64,000 bases of DNA from the NCBI GenBank assembly GCA_012845835.1, contig JABAKD010000027.1, positions 6,687,465-6,751,464 on the forward strand, given 5' to 3'. The stretch is from Undaria pinnatifida (taxonomy: Eukaryota > Sar > Phaeophyceae > Laminariales > Alariaceae). Below, piece after piece: positions 57,057-64,000 of this stretch (position 1 is its first letter; every line of letters starts with the position of its first letter). The position numbers and the translations under genes were made by a program. The notes under the pieces were generated by a model. The model was given only the letters and a program-made list of their open reading frames with translations, was not told the origin of the DNA and searched no databases.

Positions 57057-57928
57057 ATATTTATCAGGGCTTTCCGAGGGTCACAACTAGACCCGTGGAT
57101 CGGGCCAGGAGGTTTTCAAAATCACGCGGTCGAGTCGCTGGGTCGGGTGGCAGGAGGTGTTCGAAATCTCACGGGTCAGATCGGGTCGGGTCGGGTCGGG
57201 TCGGGTCGGGTCGGGTCGAGTCGGGTCGGATCGGGTCGGGTCGGGTCGGGTCGGGTCGGGTCGGGTCGGGTCGGGTCGGGTCGGGTCGGGTCGGGTCGGG
57301 TCGGGTCGGGTCGGGTCGGGTCGGGTCGGGTCGGGTCGGGTCGGGTCGGGTCGGGTCGGGTCGGGTCGGGTCGGGTCGGGTCGGGTCGGCGGGTCGGGTC
57401 AGGTCGGGTCGGGTCAGGTCGGGTCGGGTCGGGTCGGGTCGGGTCGGGTCGGGTCGGGTCGGGTCGGGTCGGGTCGGGTCGGGTCGGGTCGGGTCGGGTC
57501 GGGTCGGGTCGGGTCGGGTCGGGTCGGGTCGGGTCGGGTCGGGTCGGGTCGGGTCGGGTCGGGTCGGGTCGGGTCGGGTCGGGTCGGGTCGGGTCGGGTC
57601 GGGTCGGGTCGCGTCGCGTCGGGTCGGGTCGGGTCGGATCGGGTCGAGTCGGGTCGGGTCGGGTCGGGTCGGGTCGGGTCGGGTCGGGTCGGGGCGGGTC
57701 GGGTCGGGTCGGGTCGGGTCGGGTCGGGTCGGGTCGGGTCGGGTCGGGTCGGGTCGGGTCGGGTCGGGTCGGGTCGGCTCGGGTCGGGTCGGCTCGGGTC
57801 GGCTCGGGTCGGGTCGGCTCGGGGCGCGGCAGGAGGTCTTCAAATCTCATGGGTTGGATTGGGTCACCCTGATTCGACACGCCCTTCGAGGAGGAGTAAC
57901 CCGACCCGTGAAAAGACCCGATATTTGT
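57057..57928 (+). mobile_element. hAT-like non-autonomous element with 8-bp flanking duplication
   Basis: The element (57065-57920) starts CAGGGCTTTCCGAGGGTC and ends CCCGACCCGTGAAAAGACCCG, whose reverse complement CGGGTCTTTTCACGGGTCGG resembles the start. It is flanked by ATATTTAT (57057-57064) and ATATTTGT (57921-57928), 7 of 8 matching, the duplication size expected for hAT. Inside, GGGTC motifs that are subterminal in the relative at 38658-38989 have expanded into a 650-bp array. No transposase is present. Confidence 0.65.
57178..57828. repeat. GGGTC pentanucleotide array, about 130 copies
   Basis: Nearly pure TCGGG repeats with rare variants (GGATC, GAGTC, GGCTC, GCGTC and one frame shift near 57390). 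G-triplets every five bases on the plus strand give strong G-quadruplex potential. Long Arg-Val-Gly-Ser and Asp-Pro-Thr-Arg frames on the two strands are artefacts. Confidence 0.97.
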
Positions 57929-58359
57929 CGTGCTACCCCGTATCATTTTCCATTGTATCATGTGCGACACGATACTCAATTCATTCAGCGCGGTTCACTC
58001 AAATTCATGACAATTATCATTATTATTATGTTTGCCCTTCAACAACATAGCTTAGATGCTGTTCCGATGTAAATCGAATATCCTTCTAGAAGGCAGCAGT
58101 ATCTTTGACCTTCTGGCAACCATTCCCCACTTCCTTTCTCCATGTCTTCTCATTTTTTGTACTGCTTCCTTTCACTTCCTTTCCCTGCATCTGTTCATTT
58201 TACCTATTAGTCTACCGTAATCCTCATCAACACCTCTATCCCACAACCAAGGCAACCAAAGAATAGATTAAGAAAAACGAAGGAACTCCATCTGCACCCC
58301 GCTCGGTCCGAGTATATCCGCATGCTGAACAAGGTCGAGCGATGCGGCGGAGACTCTGT

Positions 58360-58545
58360 GCGGTGAGGGGGGGGGGGGGGGGTGACGTGGACTCTCAGAA
58401 CGAAACACCCGCTATAGTCGCCAAGCTTTGATGTTCGCACCACAAATTCTTCTTGCGAGTCATTATTGACTTCCCAGTGACAAAATGTTTCGATTGTGCC
58501 ACCATCTCGTGCGCCTCGGGAGGCCTTCAAGAAGACACAAGGCGA
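58360..58545 (-). CDS. Exon-like frame of unknown product
   Basis: On the minus strand, after TCTTCTTGAAG, an open frame reads ASRGARDGGTIETFCHWEVN, then NDSQEEFVVRTSKLGDYSGC and FVLRVHVT. Residue mix is that of a folded extracellular-type domain with two Cys, unlike the repeat-derived frames around it. It then runs into a poly-C stretch. No clear donor or partner exon was found, and I do not recognise a family. Confidence 0.25.
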
Positions 58546-59138
58546 GGAGAACGTCGAAAAGAGAAATGGCATTATTCGTAAAACCTTGGCTCCTCGTTGC
58601 GGGGGCAGAGTGACGCGACGAAACCAGGGGCGATTATACCCAGTCAGGCCTGTGATGATGTTTATTTGCGACGGTCACCAGTAGTAGTAGTGACAGGGCT
58701 GCACCACTCTTTCGAAAAACCTTTTCACTGTGGTCAGCTACTACTGATATTTCGGAGCGTTGTTTCCTTGATGGTCAACAGACGCACGCGCACAAGCTTG
58801 CGCATAAATGACACCGTGACCACACTCAGACCTGATTCCACCGGAACCTGGGCCCTCGAAACGGATCGCGGATACACAAGTAGCCACCGTCGGGGCCTTC
58901 TAAGCACCCAGATCCCCCGCCAACCAAACTAGAGGGACCGCAATCATCAAAATAACCGAGGCTCGGCCAAAAACACAGCACACCAAATATCGAATGCCTG
59001 GCAAGTTAATGTTGGTGTCCGAAACCTCGGGATCAGGCAAGAGACCGAAGGGCTGGCATAAAGTCTGGTTGATGTGACCTTAACGTTTTTTCGATCCACC
59101 GAATAAGGGACCCGTGTAAAACTCCTCGTTGTGGGAGC

Positions 59139-59400
59139 TTGGAGTTGAGACCATGCTGTGGATCACTGCCCGAAAGAAGAGGAGCAAGTAATTGGTACCG
59201 GGGGGTCCTCGAAGCAGCCGAACGGTTGATGGTCGCGCAGCACGAAAAGGAGATCAAGGAGAGTAGACAGTGTCAACAGTACCACGCATCTACCTTGGGT
59301 GGCTTTGAATGGAGGCTGGGGGGAGAGAGAGCAGAGATACTGCGATACTGCCACCGCTGTCGACAGCGTATGAAGGAGGCAGGTTTTGCTGCTTGTAGTG
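59139..59400 (+). CDS. Exon-like frame of unknown product
   Basis: A plus-strand frame reads GVLEAAERLMVAQHEKEIKE, then SRQCQQYHAS and GGERAEILRYCHRCRQRMKE. The charged, helix-prone composition differs from neighbouring frames. After AGGTTTTGCTGCTTGTAGTG it turns into T-rich low-complexity sequence. No domain is recognised, and the start is not fixed. Confidence 0.25.
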
Positions 59401-59899
59401 TGTGTCTTCTTAGTATTGCGTGTTTCGTTTTATTTCGTTTGGTTCGTTTTGTTTTGCGGATGCGTTACGTTGTTTTGTTTCGTTTGGCTGCCGCCTCTAC
59501 TGAACAGTGACCACGAAATAGTACACTGATGGTGCCTATTTCTTAACACTCCCTCTCGATGGAAGTCGCATCTGCTGCTAATAATGATAATTTCGCAAAC
59601 AAAGACCGTTGTTTCTTGGAAATCCTACCTTGGAGTTGCCTGCTGACTTACTGCTTGTGCAGTGAAGTTTCGTCGCGACCGGTGTCTTATTGCACTGCCG
59701 AGTTTGTTAACTCAATGGAACTCGTGCAAACGTATTTGCGCCCGACCAAGTTACGCTGAATAACAAAAGGCTAGTCAAATGACGCCAGCCGCCCATGCAA
59801 ACATATGAGGCACTACGTTGTGACGACTGCCGTGTAGAAGCCAAACACAAGGATTCATGTCTATTCCATGTCTCGGTCTCCTGCACTACTTGTTTTTTG

Positions 59900-60690
59900 T
59901 GAGGAAGCTCATGAAAGCTTCCTTGGAAGCTTCCATGAAAGTTTCATGAAAGCTTTCATGGGAGTTATGGAAGCTTTTATGGGAAAAAAAGGGAAGCTTC
60001 CACGAAAGCTTCCGCGAAAGCTTCCATGGGAGTAGCTTCCACGAAAGCTTCCACGGAAGCTTTTATAGAAGAAGTGGAAGCTTCCACGGAAGTGACTTCC
60101 ACGAAAGCTTCCACAAAAGCTTCCACGAAAGCTTCCACGAAGGGTTAGGGGTTAGGGGTTAGGGTTAGGGGTTAGGGTTAGAGTTAGAGTTAGGTTCCGT
60201 GAAAGCTTCCGTGAAAGCTTCCGTGAAAGCTTCCGTGGAAGAAAATTTACTTCCGCGAAAGCTTCGATGAAAGCAATTTACTTCCACGAAAGCTTCCGTG
60301 AAATCTTCCGTGAAAGCTTCCGTGAAAACTTTCGTGGAAGAAAACTTACTCCAGTTTGAAAGCTTCGGTAGAAGAAGATTTACGTCCGTGAAAGCTTCCG
60401 TGAAAGCTTCCGTGACAGCTTCCGTGGAAGTTATTTTTTTTTTTACGAAAGCTTCCGTGAAAGCTTCCGTAGAAGCTTCCGTGAAAGCTCCCGTGAAAGC
60501 AATTTACTTCTACGAAAGCTTCCGTGGAAGTTTCCGCGGAAGTAACTTTCGTGGAAGCTTTCACGGAAGCTTCCGTGGAAGTGACTTCCTTGGACCACGG
60601 AGGCTTCCGTGAAAGATTCCACGCTTCTATGCCGTGGAAGTTCCATGGAAGCTTCCACGCTTCCATGGAAGCTTTCATGAGCTTCCATCA
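59900..60690. repeat. Degenerate AAGCTTCC repeat, unit about 15 bp
   Basis: GAAAGCTTCCGTGAAAGCTT and GAAGCTTCCACGAAAGCTTC dominate nearly 800 bp, often as the palindrome GGAAGCTTCC. G/A and C/T variants in the CACG/CGTG/CATG linker differ by block. A short telomere-like block sits inside at 60140-60195. Confidence 0.92.
60140..60195. repeat. Short TTAGGG-like tract inside the AAGCTTCC array
   Basis: GGGTTAGGGGTTAGGGGTTA and related words, ending GAGTTAGAGTTAGG. Orientation is opposite to the CCCTAA tract at 16.1-16.6 kb. Confidence 0.85.
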
Positions 60691-61430
60691 AAAATGCAGA
60701 TAGTGCAGGTGGCCCTGTCTACCGTGCGTAGCTCTGAACTCACAAACGAATGACATACTCCTAGAACACTGGCAAACATACATAGTGCATGTACATCTCT
60801 TACAGCGTCCCGTGTATTGAAAACCGCCACCACCAGTACGATCTACGGCCCAACAATGATACCGGTCTAAGAAACGACCAGCGCAGACTTTATTGTCATG
60901 AAGTTGATGACGTAGGTGGATGGGGCTAATGAAGCTGAACTAGTGATGCAGCTGATGTAGCTGATGTGGCCAATGAACCTGACGTTAACTGAAGTAGCGA
61001 CCACTAGCGCTTCTGTAGTCGCTGCTATAGTCGCCCCTGCTGTAATACTGCTGCACTCACTCGTTGCTGTATTAGTCTCTCTCTCCTGTATGTAGTTGTC
61101 AGCCTTGCTGTAGAAGACGCTGCTATACTAGTTAGCTGCTGATGCAGTAGCCGCTGCTGTACTAGTCGATACCTTCCAGATACGTACTTTACGATGACGA
61201 CAATGATACCGACGAGTATGTGATGATGCTTCAGCATACGATAACGATGATTATGATGCTTTCGGAGGTGCTTGCTCAGCGTCTTCATCTCCTGGAGGCG
61301 CATTGTCGGTAGTCGTTGAGAACGTCATGGGCTCCGTGATGACGACGCTGCGATGGATGAGTAGCCGATGGGGTTGTGAAGGCGCCCGAGTATACGTAGA
61401 GCGCGAAACACGTAGAAACGCAAAGTGGCT
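60691..61430. other. No gene recognised; GCTGATG and CTGCTGTA trinucleotide-like words
   Basis: Loose repeats such as GATGCAGCTGATGTAGCTGA (60950) and GTCGCTGCTATAGTCGCC (61018) occur. No reading frame has recognised content. Confidence 0.4.
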
Positions 61431-62640
61431 TCAGTAGTGTATAGTCGCAGCAAGATTGTAATTATCGTTGAAAATACTGTAGCTGGGCTGTGTCCTCATT
61501 ACTGGTTCAGGTTCCCGTCTCTTTGTTGATGTTTCCTCCCAAAGACCGGCCTCCTCCTGTAGTCCCATGGTTATGCAAAGGTGTTCTGAATGATCGCCAT
61601 CCCCCCTCCCCCGCTCCGAGCGGCTTGTCAGCCATCCGGGGCCTACCCAGACAGCCATAGCGTCGGGAATCACTCGAAGGAAGCCCTCTCTCATATCATG
61701 CATACGGTCTTGCGCTGTCTCCATGGTGTAACTGAGGCCGTCTCTGTATCCTGCCCCCGTCTTGGTCTTGACCGGTTCCTCGTAAAGCTCTTGTCGAGTC
61801 GTCGATCACACGGCGTCTGACTTCTAGAATCTCCTAGGGCACGTTTGTCTTCCGATTCATGCCCTCGTGACGTCGCACAACTGTTGTTGTCGTGACTCCC
61901 AAGTTGGTGGATACAGAGAGGACAGAGTTGAGAGGTTGGTGTTGCTGAACTACTACTACTTGACCAGGTTGCTGCTGAGTGTCGGCTTGACATGTACCTG
62001 CCCCGTCAGGGTGTCGTAGATGTCAGGGGTAGGTTTGTTGAGGTGGACCTTGATTCGTGCCTTGCAGTCACAATAAACGTACTCGCCCTTCCCGCCAAAC
62101 CGCGGGAGACCCTCTTTGTCACCGTCGCTACTTTATTGGTACCGGTGTTTTTCATATCAAGAACAACATTTCCTATGGTACTGTGCCGAACCCGGTGCGT
62201 TCGACTTACCACAACTGTGCGAGTTCTGTTACGGCCATGTGCACCGTTAGGGATATTCCCAACCAAAATTGGTGCGTGCCTTCAGCCAAAACTTTGTGGG
62301 CGGTTGGTACCGTACATTTGCGCGATCATACTCACTCCAACCTTGGTGCCAGCTTTGGACAAAGCTTACCTTATGGGCTTACGTTGGCGGACATAACGCG
62401 AATTATTGTTATAAGGTTTAGTTTGGGTAGGAAGTTGGTAAACATTTTACCAGTAGTCAAATAGACTAGTACCCTCAAAATCCTTAACAAATGGCGTCGT
62501 CGGCAAAACCATGTTTTTTTGGGGTCGTGGATTCGAATCCCGCCATCCACCAATATTAATAAACTTTTGCGACTTTCCCCATGTCGAACTTGAAAAATGC
62601 TCTCCTCGTTATCCCTGAAGTCCTTGGTCGTGCACACCGC
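61431..62640. other. Possible decayed retroelement sequence downstream of the gag remnant
   Basis: Minus-strand frames with many stops hold patches of coding-like composition, for example KGEYVYCDCKARIKVHLNKP at about 62090-62030 and CPLCIHQL near 61920. Because the gag remnant at 63.2-63.7 kb runs in the same direction, this may be the eroded remainder of that element, but I recognise no protease, reverse transcriptase or integrase motif. Confidence 0.25.
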
Positions 62641-62642
62641 GC

Positions 62643-63131
62643 TTATCGAGACTCGCTCAACCTGTTGGGGTATCGTGTTGGTACACCCTTTGGCTTGCAC
62701 TCGTGGTGGTTAAACTTCTGGCTCATGTTTTGTAACGTTGTTAGGGTATTGGGCGGGGCGCGCGACGCGTGCTTGGGGGAAGCGTGCGAGGTGCAGACTC
62801 CTGTGTCATGGTTGAGGGGGGCAGCATTAGGGGCGCGTGCCCCCAGTGCCGAGTTTGAGCCACGGCAGGGGGGAACGGCGCTGGGAGCGCGGGTTCCCGT
62901 TGCCGAACTCGGACCATGATCGAGAGGGGCGGCGCTGTGAGCGTGCACTCCCTTCGTAGAAGATGTAACCTGGCTGGGGGGCACGCTGGGAGCGCTGGTC
63001 CCCACCGCCGGTACTACGCCGTGAAGATCGTCAGCAGACGGCGTAGGAGCCCGTGGGCTCTTAACAAAAAGTATTTGTGCCGCGCCACGTGGAAGGCGAG
63101 CAACAGGCACTCGCGCATCTCGCGAAATCAA
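62643..63131 (-). pseudogene. Ala/Pro-rich repeat frame downstream of gag
   Basis: A 162-codon minus-strand frame with three or four loose units of about 24 residues (ARAPSAVPP, ARAPNAAPL, TSAPSVPP with SS-G spacers). It follows the gag-like frame in a different phase and probably belongs to the same broken element. The opposite strand is open too, so coding status is uncertain. Confidence 0.3.
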
Positions 63132-63194
63132 AGGAGGTGTCCCCGACAGTGCCGTCGGTGGACGGGTAGGGTGTGCCGTACCGCCGTCGCGCTG

Positions 63195-63690
63195 TCAGTT
63201 GCCGGTGAAAAAGGTACCCGGTTGGCGCGCGTTGGGGTTTCCGCTCGGATTGTGGGTTGTCCCGAAGCGCTTCCCCGGAGCAGACGCGGAAGCCGAGGAG
63301 GCTGGCGAGGGTGGGACAGCACCATGTTGCCCGGGTGTGTATATGCTGTTGTGGTTACCGCTGTGGCTGTGGTTGCCACTTTGACTGTTTACCTGGCCCT
63401 GGTCCTGGTGGTACCCTCGTGATTGGTTTGAACAATTTTGGCGAGAAAACCTACCGTCGCGGCGGTAGCTAACCATACTTGCTTGCCACCGTCGGAAAAC
63501 GTCATCATCGACGAGTTGGCCGAGTTCAGGGTTTAGACAGCCGCTGGCGTTGACAAAGGGATGCCTACAGTTGCGCAAGGAGTGCGTGTCTTCGTGACAG
63601 TTGAGGCAATGACCCGGTTTTCTCGGGGAGCAGCGGCGCGGGGGGAGGGCGTGAGGAGGCCGCTCCAGAGGCGAGGGTCGTCGGTCTTAA
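63195..63690 (-). pseudogene. Retrotransposon gag remnant with CCHC zinc knuckle
   Basis: A minus-strand frame open from about 63690 to a stop at 63195 contains CLNCHEDTHSLRNC, an exact C-x2-C-x4-H-x4-C zinc knuckle of the nucleic-acid-binding kind found in retroelement Gag proteins. Before it is a basic Pro/Arg stretch; after it come HPFVNASGCLNPELGQL, a YRRDGRF segment and a Gln/Asn/Ser/His-rich tail. A stop just upstream and loss of frame downstream show decay or frameshifting. The family (copia- or gypsy-like) cannot be fixed, as no pol domain is visible. Confidence 0.65.
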
Positions 63691-64000
63691 ACGGGGCACT
63701 AACAGCGAAAACTTCTGTTCTTCTAAGGGCCATCAGTTGGACATTTTGTCGAGCCAGGGGTCGGTGGGATCAGTAATCAACATGTCAATCGGATTATGGC
63801 TCGAACCCGTCTGCCAAGAAGGCGACTGGGACGGCACTCGGCCCTGGCCGCGCCCATGAACGGCGGGCCGGGGCCCCGACGGGGCGGATGACCGCGCTCC
63901 CGTCGAAGAAACAGGTAGAGAAAAATATGTTTCGCCGTTGACGGAAGTTGTCTTATTGTGCGCCAAGTCACTAAAAGCTCTCCATATGGCATCTATCGAG
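63691..64000 (-). other. Upstream part of the gag remnant or its leader; nothing distinct
   Basis: GC-rich sequence continuing to the window edge. Short minus-strand frames are probably a shifted continuation of the gag region. Confidence 0.3.

Noticed and set aside
56843-58072. 409-codon and other long frames of Arg-Val-Gly-Ser or Asp-Pro-Thr-Arg repeats
   Set aside because: They are translations of the GGGTC pentanucleotide array in several frames and both strands.
62520-62553. tRNA-like 3' half with GGATTCGAATCC and a terminal CCACCA
   Set aside because: The T-arm fits only with a mismatch, the acceptor is two bases short, and no 5' acceptor partner (GGTGGATGG type) is found upstream. 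The core is a 12-bp palindrome that can arise by chance. A retroelement primer-binding site was considered too, but it lies on the wrong side of gag.

Overview
This window looks like an intron-rich, repeat-dense nuclear segment of a eukaryote. The evidence is coding sequence broken by GT-AG introns of 0.1 to 5 kb, abundant tandem repeats, remnants of class I and class II transposons, and very low coding density. The secreted-protein architecture and the retrotransposon debris are compatible with a stramenopile such as a brown alga, but this is an inference and no marker gene settles it. I see no bacterial operon, rRNA gene, confident tRNA or CRISPR array.

The clearest genes are a divergent (head-to-head) pair of paralogues at 31.9-48.7 kb. 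Each starts with a signal peptide followed at once by a Cys-x-Cys N-terminus and an NTR (netrin/TIMP-like) domain with matching cysteine spacing. In both genes the first intron is phase 2 at the same place in the domain, and exon 2 carries the rest of the NTR domain plus a low-complexity linker. The minus-strand gene (34941 down to about 31882) is compact with an acidic Ser/Thr/Gly linker. The plus-strand gene (36240 to 48028 or 48664) has a 5.1 kb first intron, a long Pro-rich and Gly/His-rich extensin-like linker, and a tail of small phase-0 exons that seem to arise by exon-plus-intron duplication. The two start codons are 1.3 kb apart, so a shared promoter region is plausible. The inferred role is in the extracellular matrix, possibly as metalloproteinase inhibitors.

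The rest is mostly repeats and mobile-element debris. 0-0.3 kb: decayed retrotransposon end. 0.5-5.1 kb: a 105-bp array, then a degenerate CCATGG-rich minisatellite. 10.5-10.8 kb: one internal exon of a membrane protein on the minus strand. 11.9-12.8 kb: 17 almost perfect 54-bp repeats. 13.4-17.1 kb: 80-bp and 88-bp arrays, CAA-type microsatellites, telomere-like CCCTAA tracts and TACGG pentamers. 18-31 kb: dispersed repeat families, a MITE and short tandem arrays. 49.9-53.9 kb: a satellite of about 29 units of 137 bp with signs of dimeric higher-order structure. 56.3-56.8 kb: a large foldback. 57.07-57.92 kb: a hAT-like element filled with more than 100 GGGTC units. 59.9-60.7 kb: AAGCTTCC repeats. 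63.2-63.7 kb: a retrotransposon gag remnant with an intact CCHC zinc knuckle on the minus strand.
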